Positions 17,154 to 26,070 of a stretch of 64,000 nt of DNA are shown one piece after another (position 1 is the stretch's first letter; the number at the start of each line of letters is the position of its first letter). Both the position numbers and the translations under genes were made by a program. The notes under the pieces were generated by a model. That model saw nothing but the letters and a program-made list of their open reading frames with translations, was not told where the DNA came from and made no database searches. The DNA is from Sporolactobacillus sp. Y61 (lineage in GTDB: Bacteria > Bacillota > Bacilli > Bacillales > Sporolactobacillaceae): NCBI RefSeq assembly GCF_040529185.1, contig NZ_CP159510.1, forward strand, positions 1,922,001-1,986,000, read 5' to 3'.

Positions 17154-17390
17154 GCTGTTGTCCCTTCCTTTCACTGTCCCTGAGTCCTGTTATGAGAAGT
17201 AAGGCTGCATGCTTATTGGGTCAGGTCAGATAACCTTCCGGGTTCACGCCGGATACGGTAACAGTTATCTATTCGCGGGGCTGCACGGATTGCTGTCACT
17301 GAGAGGCCCGCATCCCAGGATACCCGTTTAAATATGTCTGATTCACACCGAGTAAATTCTACGAAATAACAGATAAACTGTCCACTTGTT

Positions 17391-17407
17391 TGTTATATGA
17401 TCTAACA
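17391..17407. promoter_or_regulatory. TnrA/GlnR box 1 upstream of tnrA
   Basis: TGTTATATGATCTAACA is a perfect match to the TGTNA-N7-TNACA consensus. Its centre lies about 53 nt before the likely transcription start, the position used for TnrA activation in B. subtilis. Confidence 0.8.
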
Positions 17408-17434
17408 AGGTTCTTGTCAATCCGAATGATTTGA

Positions 17435-17451
17435 TGTAATATAATCTTACA
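17435..17451. promoter_or_regulatory. TnrA/GlnR box 2 overlapping the tnrA -10
   Basis: TGTAATATAATCTTACA is a second perfect match, centred 44 bp from box 1, and contains the -10 (TATAAT or TAATAT; TTGTCA at 17414 is a possible -35). Binding here would be expected to repress. Confidence 0.75.
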
Positions 17452-17492
17452 AATCAGAATTTCGGGAAAAAAGAATCTGTGGAGGAGATAAA

Positions 17493-17825
17493 GTGGCTAA
17501 TCACTCTAAGAAGGACGCCTATCTGTTTAAGAAGGTCATTACTATCGGGACAGTTTGTGAACTGACAGGTTTGAGCGAGCGCCAGATTCGTTACTATGAG
17601 AAGCGGAAATTAATTTTCCCTGAACGATCAGACCGCGGAAACAGAAAATATTCCTTCTCCGATGTTGAAACACTGATGGATATAGCCAATAAAATGGAGG
17701 ATGGAATGCAGACATCGGAATTACGTAAGGAAATGCAGAAGAAAGATAACAAAAAGGTAGACAGTAAACTGAGGGAGAGGATGATTCGCGGTCAGCTGAA
17801 CGCCTATTTTAACAAACGGGACTGA
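17493..17825 (+). CDS. tnrA: TnrA, MerR-family nitrogen regulator
   Basis: A 110-residue MerR-family regulator, the size of B. subtilis TnrA. The winged helix covers about 15-80 (ELTGLSERQIRYYEKRKLIFP, RGNRKYSFSDVETLMDIANK) and the short C-terminus ends RGQLNAYF, the glutamine-synthetase-contacting tail of TnrA rather than the longer GlnR tail. TnrA activates or represses nitrogen genes under nitrogen limitation and is sequestered by feedback-inhibited glutamine synthetase. A GTG start has GGAGGAGAT 5-6 nt upstream. Two perfect TnrA/GlnR boxes precede it, suggesting autoregulation. No glnA lies beside it, as expected for tnrA. Confidence 0.93.
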   Translation: MANHSKKDAYLFKKVITIGTVCELTGLSERQIRYYEKRKLIFPERSDRGNRKYSFSDVETLMDIANKMEDGMQTSELRKEMQKKDNKKVDSKLRERMIRGQLNAYFNKRD

Positions 17826-17828
17826 GTG

Positions 17829-17853
17829 ATCCGGCAGTGGCCGGATTTTTTTT
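17829..17853 (+). terminator. terminator after tnrA
   Basis: ATCCGG/CCGGAT stem with a short loop and eight T. Confidence 0.8.
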
Positions 17854-18003
17854 GTCAGAAAGAGGATGATGATGCAGAAATTTTCCAATCATGTAAAAAT
17901 CAGTGGGTTATTCACAAATTATTCATAAAACGTACATAGAAGAGTCATAATTATTTGCGAAAACCGGCTTAGATTCATACCGGGGAAGTTGTAAAGTAAT
18001 AAG

Positions 18004-18019
18004 TGTGACAGATGTTACA
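18004..18019. promoter_or_regulatory. Fnr/CRP-like palindrome upstream of cydA
   Basis: TGTGACAGATGTTACA matches TGTGA-N6-TCACA with one mismatch, 75 nt before cydA. In Bacillus cydABCD is controlled by oxygen/redox regulators (Rex, ResD, CcpA), so a redox site is plausible. The regulator cannot be named from this site. Confidence 0.35.
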
Positions 18020-18093
18020 TTTACAGGTGTTCAATTATTTAACCGTTTACATGTCTTCCTAAATTTATTTGAAAAGAGAGAAGGGACGTATGT

Positions 18094-19496
18094 ATGGATG
18101 TCTTAAGCCTGGCGAGATTTCAGTACGCGGCAACGACCATCTTTCATTTCTTTTTCGTACCGCTGTCCATCGGGCTTGTACTGATTGTCTCAATCATGGA
18201 GACGATGTATGTCGCCAAGAAAAATCCGGTTTATAAGAAAATGGCTCAGTTCTGGGGAAACTGCTTCTGATCAACTTCGCAATAGGTGTTGTAACGGGGA
18301 TTCTTCAGGAATTTCAGTTCGGCATGAACTGGTCGGAATACTCCCGGTTCATGGGTGATGTATTCGGTGCGCCGCTGGCTATTGAGGCGCTGCTTGCCTT
18401 CTTCATAGAGTCAACATTTATTGGCATCTGGCTTTTCGGCTGGGACCGTCTTTCAAAGGGCGCACATCTGGCGTGTATCTGGCTTGTGACGGCAGGTACC
18501 ATTCTTTCAGCACTGTGGATTCTCACAGCAAACTCTTTTATGCAGCATCCCGTCGGATTCACCATTAATAATGGGCGGGCGGAGATGAACGATTTCTTCG
18601 CATTGCTGGCCAATCCTCAATTTTTGGTAGAATTTCCGCATACTGTATTCGGATCGTTTGCGACGGGTGCTTTTGTTGTCGCGGGAATCAGCGCGATTGT
18701 CCTGCTCAGGAAAAAGCATATTGATTTCTATAAGAAATCATTCAAAATCGCTATTGTCGTCGGTCTGATTTCGAGTCTTGCGCTCACCCTGTTCGGTCAT
18801 TTTCAGGCGCAGTACCTCGTACAGACACAGCCTATGAAGATGGCTGCGAGTGAAGCACTCTGGAAGGACAGCGGAGATCCGGGAGCGTGGACCGTAACGG
18901 CTTCAATTGATCCAAAGAATCATGAGAATTCAGCTGAAATAAAAATTCCTTATCTGCTCAGCTATCTGTCCTATGGTAAATTCAGTGGAAGTGTAAAAGG
19001 GATGGAAAGCCTGCAAAAACAGTATGTTGAAAAATACGGCGAGGGCAACTATATTCCTCCTGTGCGGACGACCTTCTGGAGCTTCCGCATTATGACCATA
19101 ATGGGCGGCATTCTGTGCCTCCTGGCTATTATCGGCGCCATTCTTGCCTGGAGAAACAAACTGGTTAAGAGCAGATTCTTCCTGCACTGCATGGTCGCCT
19201 CGATTGCTGTTCCGTTTATCGGCGGGACGATGGGCTGGATCATGACAGAAATTGGACGCCAGCCATGGACGGTATTTGGTTTCATGCAGACGGCAGCGAG
19301 CGTATCGCCAAATGTTTCAGCCGGTGCCCTGCTTTTTTCGATCATTGCGTTTATGAGTATGTATACCATTTTGGCTGTTGTTATGATTTACCTGTTTGCT
19401 CGTGTCATTAAACAGGGACCATCACTGGATAATAAAGAAACGGTTCAGTCGAATGATCCATTTGACGGGGAGGGATATCACGTTGTCACTCAATGA
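18094..19496 (+). pseudogene. cydA: cytochrome bd ubiquinol/menaquinol oxidase subunit I, frameshifted
   Basis: Subunit I of the high-affinity terminal oxidase, carrying the haems. Frame 1 from ATG 18094 gives MDVLSLARFQYAATTIFHFF and continues to codon 55, then hits a stop; the next frame continues at once with LLLINFAIGVVTGILQEF and runs to the normal end. Adding one A in the GGAAACTG at 18256-18262 restores a 467-residue CydA, the normal family length, with the His and Met ligand regions and the Q-loop. The other cyd genes are intact and the defect lies in a homopolymer, so a sequencing error is at least as likely as a true mutation. Confidence 0.9.
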
Positions 19497-20496
19497 GCTG
19501 TGGTTTATACTGATTGCTGTTCTGTTCGTCGGTTTTTTCTTTCTGGAAGGTTACGATTTTGGTGTGGGCATGGCGACGCGGTTTGTTGCCAGAGATCAGC
19601 TGGAAAGACGCATTATGGTCAATACGATCGGACCGTTCTGGGATGCTAATGAGGTGTGGCTGATTACGGCCGGCGGGGCGATGTTCGCCGCTTTTCCCAA
19701 CTGGTATGCCACATTATTCAGCGGGTTCTATATTCCGCTCGTGGTCATGCTGCTGCTTCTGATCGCCCGGGGTACGGCATTCGAATTTCGCGCCAAGGTC
19801 GCGCATCCAAAGTGGACCGGGACGTGGGACTGGGCCATTTTTATTCCCAGCCTGCTCGTGCCCTTCCTCTGGGGCGTTGTCTTCTCAGCACTCGTTTATG
19901 GCCTGCCTATTGACAGTAAGATGAATATGCATGGTGTGTTTACAAGCTTCGTCAATCCGTACACCGTGCTCGGCGGGGTCCTGATTACGCTCCTTTGCCT
20001 TTATCATGGCCTGGTCTACCTGTGCCTGCGTACGGATGAAGACATTCAGGCACGGGCACGGAGCCTCGCCAAAAGGCTTTTCTGGGTGCTTGCCGCAGCT
20101 GCTGTTGCCTTTATCGTCGTTTCATTCTTTGTGACTGACATTTTTGAACTCAGAGGCGCCTTGCTGTACCCGATTTATGCGGTCGATGTCCTGGCGCTCA
20201 TCCTGTCCGCCGTCTTTCTGTCGAAAAAGCGTGACGGCTGGGCATTCGGCATGAACGCCGGTGTGATCCTTCTGACCGTCGGATCTCTCTTCATCGGACT
20301 TTTCCCGAGAGTCATGATCAGTAACATCAATCCGGCTAATAATCTGACCATTTACAATGCAGCTTCCGGTTCATATTCTCTGACGGTTATGACGATTGTC
20401 GCACTGACGCTTCTGCCATTCGTTATCGGCTATTCGATCTGGAGTTATTATGTATTCAGAAAGAGAGTTACGAAGAAGGAAACCTTACAATATTAA
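19483..20496 (+). CDS. cydB: cytochrome bd oxidase subunit II
   Basis: A 337-residue polytopic membrane protein that pairs with CydA to oxidise quinol and reduce oxygen without proton pumping. It begins SLNELWFILIAVLFVGFFFLEGYDFGVGM, includes NTIGPFWDANEVWLITAGGAMFAAFP and ends with hydrophobic segments and KRVTKKET. I chose the TTG at 19483 because GGGGAGGG sits 8 nt before it; earlier in-frame codons fall inside cydA and would add ~29 unrelated residues. It overlaps the cydA end by 14 nt, a sign of translational coupling. Confidence 0.93.
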   Translation: MSLNELWFILIAVLFVGFFFLEGYDFGVGMATRFVARDQLERRIMVNTIGPFWDANEVWLITAGGAMFAAFPNWYATLFSGFYIPLVVMLLLLIARGTAFEFRAKVAHPKWTGTWDWAIFIPSLLVPFLWGVVFSALVYGLPIDSKMNMHGVFTSFVNPYTVLGGVLITLLCLYHGLVYLCLRTDEDIQARARSLAKRLFWVLAAAAVAFIVVSFFVTDIFELRGALLYPIYAVDVLALILSAVFLSKKRDGWAFGMNAGVILLTVGSLFIGLFPRVMISNINPANNLTIYNAASGSYSLTVMTIVALTLLPFVIGYSIWSYYVFRKRVTKKETLQY

Positions 20497-20564
20497 ATCA
20501 GAATCAGATAGAAAGGACGTGAACGCTTGGCCATCCTGACATCCAGCACGGGTTTTTGCCAAGC

Positions 20565-22304
20565 ATGTCTATGGATCGCGATATATTAACTTATCCTGGT
20601 GCCAGGCGTCTCTTTGTCTCAGCAGCTTTTCTGACTTTAATCGAAGGGCTGTGTATTATCGGCCAGGCTGGGCTGTTAGCCGGTCTTGTGTCCGATCTTT
20701 TTACAGGACGATCGATTTCTTCAATGGGCAATCAGATCGTTCTTTTTTTTATTGTTCTGGCGATCAGGCATCTGTGTGTCTTAACGATTAAATCTCTTTC
20801 TTTTCGCTTTGCTGAGCGCACCAGTAAGTCGATGCGGAAAAGGTTCCTGAACAGATTATTTTTCACAGGATCGGAACAGATCAGAACAGGCGGATCCGGG
20901 ACACTTGTCACGCTGACCCTTGAAGGCGTGGCGCAGGTGCGTCATTACCTGGAGCTGTTTATTCCAAAAATCGTTGCGAACGGGATCCTGCCGCTGATGA
21001 TTCTGGTCTATGTCCTGACAAAAGACTGGCTGTCCGCTTTAATCCTTTTTCTGACCATGCCTGTTCTGATTATCTTTATGATCCTGCTCGGACTCGCCGC
21101 GCAGAAAAAGATGGATGACAGGTGGGCTTCTTACCGCGTGCTCTCCAACCACTTCCTGGATTCGCTTCGCGGACTGCCGACCCTGCGCTATCTGGGACTT
21201 GGAAAAATTCATGCCAAAACCATTGAGAGAGTCAGTGATAAATACAGAAAGATGACGATGGGGACGCTGAAACTTGCTTTTCTTTCCTCATTTGCACTTG
21301 ATTTCTTTACCATGTTGTCTATAGCTTTTGTCGCTGTTGCTCTGGGTCTCCGGCTGATTGACGGGCATATATTACTCGAGCCGGCGCTCACTGTACTGAT
21401 TCTGGCCCCTGAATATTTTACGCCTGTCCGTGAACTCGGGCAGGACTACCACGCGACTCTGGACGGGAAGGAAGCTGCTGAAAAAATCAATCATATCGCC
21501 CCTCAGCAAGAAAAAGAAGAGACGACAGGGGAAGAGGCCAGTGCCGACCGGTGGCAATGGTCAGATCACGCGATTCTGAAACTGAATGAGGTCTCGGCGG
21601 TTTATCAGGACAGCAACGGGAAAAAGGCACTGAATGATATCTCTTTTTCCGCACGGGGTGATGAAACCATCGGGATCATTGGATCCAGCGGGGCGGGGAA
21701 GTCGACTTTAATTGATGTCATCGGTGGTTTTCTGGCCACGGCATCCGGTCATATTGAAGTCAATGGCGTACCCGGATCATTTGCTTCAGGAGCCTGGAGA
21801 AAACAGGTGACCTATATTCCCCAGCATCCCTATATTTTCAGCGCCTCCCTTGGCGAAAATGTCGCCTTTTATCAGCCGGATGCATCCGGAAACCAGATCC
21901 GGGAGGCTGTTCGCGCCGCCGGACTGGATCAGCTGGTGGAGGAATTTCCGGGCGGGCTTGATGAGAAAATTGGCGCAGGCGGAAGGCCATTAAGCGGTGG
22001 CCAGGAACAGCGAGTCGCTCTGGCACGGGCTTTTCTATGTAACCGGCCGGTTCTGCTGCTTGATGAACCTACCGCGCATCTCGACATTGAAACAGAGTAT
22101 GAACTGAAACAGACGATGATCCGTTTGTTCAAGGGGAAACTTGTATTAATGGCAACACACAGACTGCACTGGATGGATCAGATGGACCGTATTCTGGTCA
22201 TTGACAGGGGCCGGATTGTTGAATCCGGGCCGCAGGATGAACTGATCCGCAAAAATGGTGTGTACACCCGTCTGGTACGGTCACAATTGGAGGGACAATC
22301 ATGA
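20565..22304 (+). CDS. cydD: CydD, half of the CydDC ABC exporter
   Basis: A fused membrane/ATPase half transporter (about 579 residues) which with CydC exports cysteine/glutathione and is needed for cytochrome bd assembly. The membrane domain covers about 1-310; the nucleotide domain has Walker A IGSSGAGKST (about 373), signature LSGGQEQRVALARA and Walker B VLLLDEPTAHLD. The start is uncertain: no ribosome-binding site precedes ATG 20565 or 20571. A TTG at 20527 with AAAGGA 9 nt upstream would join the frame if the TTTTT at 20553-20557 had one more T, another possible missed base. Confidence 0.9.
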   Translation: MSMDRDILTYPGARRLFVSAAFLTLIEGLCIIGQAGLLAGLVSDLFTGRSISSMGNQIVLFFIVLAIRHLCVLTIKSLSFRFAERTSKSMRKRFLNRLFFTGSEQIRTGGSGTLVTLTLEGVAQVRHYLELFIPKIVANGILPLMILVYVLTKDWLSALILFLTMPVLIIFMILLGLAAQKKMDDRWASYRVLSNHFLDSLRGLPTLRYLGLGKIHAKTIERVSDKYRKMTMGTLKLAFLSSFALDFFTMLSIAFVAVALGLRLIDGHILLEPALTVLILAPEYFTPVRELGQDYHATLDGKEAAEKINHIAPQQEKEETTGEEASADRWQWSDHAILKLNEVSAVYQDSNGKKALNDISFSARGDETIGIIGSSGAGKSTLIDVIGGFLATASGHIEVNGVPGSFASGAWRKQVTYIPQHPYIFSASLGENVAFYQPDASGNQIREAVRAAGLDQLVEEFPGGLDEKIGAGGRPLSGGQEQRVALARAFLCNRPVLLLDEPTAHLDIETEYELKQTMIRLFKGKLVLMATHRLHWMDQMDRILVIDRGRIVESGPQDELIRKNGVYTRLVRSQLEGQS

Positions 22305-24070
22305 AAGAATGGTTTGTACCTTATGCACAGAAACATTGGAGAGGGCTCGTTCTTTCAGCCGTTCTGATGTTCTTCGCACTCTTTTGTGCAGCCGGACTGC
22401 TCTTTACATCCGGGTACCTGATTTCAAAAGCGGCCCTTCAGCCGGAAAACATCCTGATGATTTATGTTCCGATTGTGGGTGTCCGTGCTTTCGGGATTTT
22501 CCGTGCGGTCTTCCAGTATGCCGGGCGCCTGACCAGTCACAGTACCATCCTGCGCATTCTTTCAGAAATGCGTATCAGACTGTATCACTGTCTTGAACCT
22601 GCGGCCCTGTTTATCCGGTCGAGGTTTCGTACCGGAGATCTGTTAGGTGTGCTTTCTGATGATATTGAGCATCTTCAGGATATTTTTCTCAGAACCGCAC
22701 TGCCAGGGGGAACGGCCCTTCTGATTTATGCGCTGTGGATTGGCTTTCTCGGCTGGTTTGACCCGGTCTTTGCGATTCTTCTGGGCTTATATTTTCTGAT
22801 TTTACTGGTCGTTTTTCCCCTGGTCTCACTGATGTGGGCCGGGAAGGCACATAAACGCTTATCAGGAATCAGGCACGGGCTGTATGACAAACTGACTGAT
22901 GCCGTTCTCGGCGCGGGTGACTGGATGATGTCCGGCCGTCAGAAGGATTTTATCAGCAGTTATGAGGGACTGGAAAATCAGTCCATGCTCGTCACGAGAC
23001 GCCTGAACCAGATCAAGATCTGGCGTGACTTTGTCTGTCAGCTGCTGATCGGACTGGCCGTTATTTTTCTCTTGATATGGTCCGGACATATGGCGTCTGG
23101 CGGGCATATGCAGTCCACACTGATCGCTGCATTTGTCCTGGTGACGTTTACCATATCAGAATCATTTGTCCCGGTTTCAGAGGCAGTTGAACGTCTGCCG
23201 CAATACAGGGAGGCTTTTACAAGACTCTCTAAAGTAGATAAAAGGGATCCGGAACTCCCCTCCGTTGCGGACAGTCAGCCTGTCTGGCCGGATATGCGGG
23301 AAATAATCATTGAGGCGAACCATGTCTTTTATCGGTATAAGAAAAAGGACGAATGGGCACTGCAGGATCTCTCCTTTCGTATCGGGCAGGGTGAGCGCGT
23401 CGCATTAATCGGGAGAAGCGGGGCAGGAAAGACGACCTTGATTCATACCATTTACGGAGCGCTCAGACCGCCCAGAGGATCTCTGACGCTCAATGGGGTA
23501 CCTGCATACCGGTTTGGCGACAACATGTCGGAGTATATTGCTGTACTGGATCAGAACCCGCATCTTTTTGATACGTCAGTCCGGAATAACCTTGCTCTGG
23601 GTAATGAGCAGGCTACTGAAGAAGAACTCGTACAGGCAGCCAAGGCAGTCGGGCTGCATGAGCTTATTGAGCAGTTACCGAAAGGGTACCGGACGCAGAT
23701 GCACGAAGCCGGATCGATTTTTTCCGGCGGAGAACAGGAGCGCCTGGCCCTGGCAAGAATTCTGCTGAAACAGACGCCAGTCGTCATTCTTGATGAACCG
23801 ACTGTGGGGCTTGATCCGATCACGGAGAAAAAGCTGCTGCAGACGATATTCTCAACTTTGAAAGGGAAAACGCTGATCTGGATTACCCATCATCTGACAG
23901 GGGCTGAAAAAATGGATCAGATCTTCTTCATGGAAAACGGGCGATTCTGTATGAAAGGGGATCACCGTCATTTAATGAGGACGTATCCAAGATACCGCCG
24001 GCTCTATCAGCTGGATGTTCCGGATCATTTAAAACACATGCTTGATGCGCCATTTAATGAGGACATATGA
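22301..24070 (+). CDS. cydC: CydC, partner half of the CydDC ABC exporter
   Basis: A 589-residue membrane/ATPase half transporter that pairs with CydD. The membrane part covers about 1-315; the ATPase part has Walker A LIGRSGAGKTTLIH (about 370), signature FSGGEQERLALARI and Walker B VVILDEPTVGLDP, followed by the H-loop in LIWITHHLTG. Its ATG overlaps the cydD stop (ATGA), so the two are translationally coupled, and the order cydA-B-D-C matches Bacillus. A strong terminator closes the operon. Confidence 0.93.
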   Translation: MKEWFVPYAQKHWRGLVLSAVLMFFALFCAAGLLFTSGYLISKAALQPENILMIYVPIVGVRAFGIFRAVFQYAGRLTSHSTILRILSEMRIRLYHCLEPAALFIRSRFRTGDLLGVLSDDIEHLQDIFLRTALPGGTALLIYALWIGFLGWFDPVFAILLGLYFLILLVVFPLVSLMWAGKAHKRLSGIRHGLYDKLTDAVLGAGDWMMSGRQKDFISSYEGLENQSMLVTRRLNQIKIWRDFVCQLLIGLAVIFLLIWSGHMASGGHMQSTLIAAFVLVTFTISESFVPVSEAVERLPQYREAFTRLSKVDKRDPELPSVADSQPVWPDMREIIIEANHVFYRYKKKDEWALQDLSFRIGQGERVALIGRSGAGKTTLIHTIYGALRPPRGSLTLNGVPAYRFGDNMSEYIAVLDQNPHLFDTSVRNNLALGNEQATEEELVQAAKAVGLHELIEQLPKGYRTQMHEAGSIFSGGEQERLALARILLKQTPVVILDEPTVGLDPITEKKLLQTIFSTLKGKTLIWITHHLTGAEKMDQIFFMENGRFCMKGDHRHLMRTYPRYRRLYQLDVPDHLKHMLDAPFNEDI

Positions 24071-24108
24071 AAAATGCCCGGCTGGTTTCAGCCGGACATT
24101 TTTTTTCA
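24071..24108 (+). terminator. terminator of the cyd operon
   Basis: AAATGCCCGGCTG pairs with CAGCCGGACATTT (one bulge), followed by a T run. Confidence 0.85.
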
Positions 24109-24113
24109 GGCGA

Positions 24114-24290
24114 TCAACAAACGAAAGCCGCGCCTACAATGATTAACAGGATGAACAGAACCACAATCAGCGCGAAGCTGTTACCGCAGGATACCCCGCC
24201 TACCGGGTATTGAGGTTTGCAGCCACAGCTGTCCCCATAGCCGCCGTAAGCCTGGTTGGACGGATAGCCGCCAAAACCAAAGTTGCCCAT
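24114..24290 (-). CDS. YjcZ-type small sporulation protein
   Basis: A 58-residue protein: a Gly/Tyr-rich N-terminal part (MGNFGFGGYP, GGYGDSCGCKPQYP) and a C-terminal transmembrane segment SFALIVVLFILLIIVGAAFVC. This matches the YjcZ family of small spore-associated membrane peptides in Bacillales. AAAGGAGTGA precedes the ATG by 4-5 nt. It is convergent with cydC. The short length hides it from many ORF lists. The function of the family in the spore is not known in detail. Confidence 0.8.
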   Translation of the reverse strand: MGNFGFGGYPSNQAYGGYGDSCGCKPQYPVGGVSCGNSFALIVVLFILLIIVGAAFVC

Positions 24291-24319
24291 TCAAGTCACT
24301 CCTTTACCAAGTGATATGA

Positions 24320-24328
24320 TATTCTATG
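24320..24328 (-). promoter_or_regulatory. candidate sigma-K-type -10 for the yjcZ-like gene
   Basis: Reading the minus strand, CATAGAATA fits the CATANNNTA -10 of mother-cell promoters, 29 nt before the ATG. The -35 is not clear, so this is only a candidate. Confidence 0.3.
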
Positions 24329-24545
24329 ATGTCCCCGGGTATTTGGCGATGAAAAATAACATCTCCGGGAAGAGATGTGCGGACGCCCAGATGCATCTGT
24401 GTAAAGGAAAGACATCGATACTGAAGAAGTACGGCACTTTTGGGGATACTTGCGACGCGCTTCGATAAGCGAGGCAGAGCTTGCTGCGATTTACCCCGGG
24501 CTCGTTCCGGGACCGTTTTAGCAGTGCCTTATTGTCTGATTATAG

Positions 24546-24638
24546 ATGGGGCTTAACTGCCCGCAGCAGTCCAATGGGTTCAACTGATAATCAATGGGGA
24601 TGCGCGCAGGCTAAAAACGAAGGCATCCTGTGCGCCTG
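24546..24638 (+). repeat. dispersed copy of the structured repeat, partial
   Basis: Shares AACTGCCCGCAG, ATGGGTTCAACT and AATCAATGGGG with the array at 13.45 kb. It continues with GATGCGCGCAGGCT and CATCCTGTGCGCC, which also occur at 53.95 kb, where they form the apical part of stem B. Confidence 0.7.
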
Positions 24639-24639
24639 A

Positions 24640-24909
24640 AAAGCCCTCACAGAAGCGCACATGCTTTCCGCGGAAGCAATCGACTGATCTTGTCGGACAT
24701 GCCATTGGCGGTGTCTACCCGTTCGCGGTAAAACATGACGGGCCGGTTTATATGGATGATTCGCTCAAAAGGTTTAAAACCGTTTTTCCGGCAGGCGGAA
24801 GCAGTCATTCCGCTATCGAACTGACTGTGGATAAGCTTTTTCATATGGAAAGGGCAAAGCCTGGGTTGACGTCTGCAAGGACTGGCCGGAAGATAAGAAA
24901 GAAGGATGA
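24640..24909 (+). pseudogene. remnant of a YbaK/EbsC-family (aminoacyl-tRNA deacylase-like) gene
   Basis: The C-terminal part of a YbaK-domain protein is readable: GHAIGGVYPFAVKHDGPVY, then SLKRFKTVFPAGGSSHSAIE, then a one-base shift at GGGCAAAGCC (about 24857) and AWVDVCKDWPEDKKEG to a stop. YbaK proteins hydrolyse mischarged Cys/Pro tRNAs in trans. The N-terminal half is missing; the preceding ~300 bases hold no start or conserved block. The frameshift is of the one-missing-A type seen elsewhere, but the missing N-terminus shows real decay. Confidence 0.75.
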
Positions 24910-24984
24910 TCCCGGTCAATCGCTAACGTTGCGCAGAAAATGGGCCTGACATCGCTCAAGACCTGGTGGCTCTTGAAATGAGCA

Positions 24985-25171
24985 GGCGGAGAAATTCCGC
25001 TTAACTTAGGAAAAAGGATACAAGCGAGCTTCAATAGACGGAGAGATTCCGCCTGTTGACTCCGAAAACATAAAAATGGTGGATTTTACATTGCCTAATC
25101 GGAAATCCTCCGCTTATGATACGCCGAAACCCGTTCGATTCAGCATTTAAGCGGAGAATCTCCGCTTATTA
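24985..25171. repeat. cluster of short TTCCGCTTA/AAGCGGAA palindromes
   Basis: Four imperfect or perfect palindromes occur within 190 bp. The clearest is AAGCGGAGAATCTCCGCTT at 25149-25167; others are GCGGAGAAATTCCGC (24987), CGGAGAGATTCCG (about 25040) and CGGAAATCCTCCGC (about 25102). The same words occur at 3.72-3.89 kb. The remaining part of 24910-25339 contains no gene I can support. Confidence 0.6.
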
Positions 25172-25339
25172 AGCAGAAAATAATGATCCTGTCATCGTTT
25201 GGATCGTGCGGCTGGTGTGATTCATTCTGATCTAAGCGCCACCCATGATGGACAGACTCAACCTCGGCTTGAGGCAGGCTTGACAACCTCTGCCCATTCC
25301 CTCATTCTTATTAATGATCAAGTGTCTGGAGGATGGAAA

Positions 25340-25966
25340 ATGGGAAAAATGGATGAACAGATCATCGTAGTCAACAGGGCACTGCTATTCACCGGAAACA
25401 AGGGCAGTGATCTGACTTTTCAGGGGACGGAGCAATCCGGTGACTCTATTTCAGAAATGGAACATAATATGGCCAGACATTACCAGGTAATGAGACGTGG
25501 CGATGCGGAAGAAAATCCTGAATATAAACAGCCGATTCCGTATGCTGTACTGCATAGAGGAAATCACTTTTTTACATATACCCGTCTTGGCGGCGGCGGA
25601 GAAAAAAGACTGCATGGCAGACTGTCTGTCGGGGTGGGCGGTCACATGAACCAGGCAGCAGGAGCAGATGATTTTCATCAGGTCCTGAACGTAAACCTGC
25701 GCCGGGAAATAGATGAAGAACTGAACATTACGGGAGTAAACCGGCTGGATCTTCGTACCATCGGTCTGATTAATGATGACGCAACAGAAGTCGGACGTGT
25801 TCATATTGGCGTCCTTATATCCATCGAGCTCCCCGATTCCGCGACGGTATCGGTTCGCGAAAAAGACAAGCTCGCGGGAGCATGGATGACTCTTGATGAA
25901 CTGACAGCAAAGAAAGAGAAGATGGAAAGCTGGTCAGTGTTTGCTGTGGATGTTCTCAGCCGCTGA
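25340..25966 (+). CDS. Nudix-domain protein
   Basis: A 208-residue protein. After an N-terminal part (EQIIVVNRALLF) comes RHYQVMRRGDAEENPEYKQP, then a Nudix-like core: LSVGVGGHMNQ, then REIDEELNI as the Glu-rich helix (about residues 100-140). Nudix enzymes cleave nucleoside diphosphates linked to other groups; the spacing of the box is longer than the classical GX5EX7REUXEEXGU, so the substrate is open. ATG 25340 has GGAGG 7 nt upstream. It stands alone between a repeat-rich region and csbB. Confidence 0.72.
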   Translation: MGKMDEQIIVVNRALLFTGNKGSDLTFQGTEQSGDSISEMEHNMARHYQVMRRGDAEENPEYKQPIPYAVLHRGNHFFTYTRLGGGGEKRLHGRLSVGVGGHMNQAAGADDFHQVLNVNLRREIDEELNITGVNRLDLRTIGLINDDATEVGRVHIGVLISIELPDSATVSVREKDKLAGAWMTLDELTAKKEKMESWSVFAVDVLSR

Positions 25967-26070
25967 TCTGCAGCTTCATTTGGTTAGATTTACATTTTTT
26001 ATGAAACAGACTGAAATTAAGTTATACTGAAGTTAAATGACGGGGAAATTAAATTTTAGAAAGATGGTAG

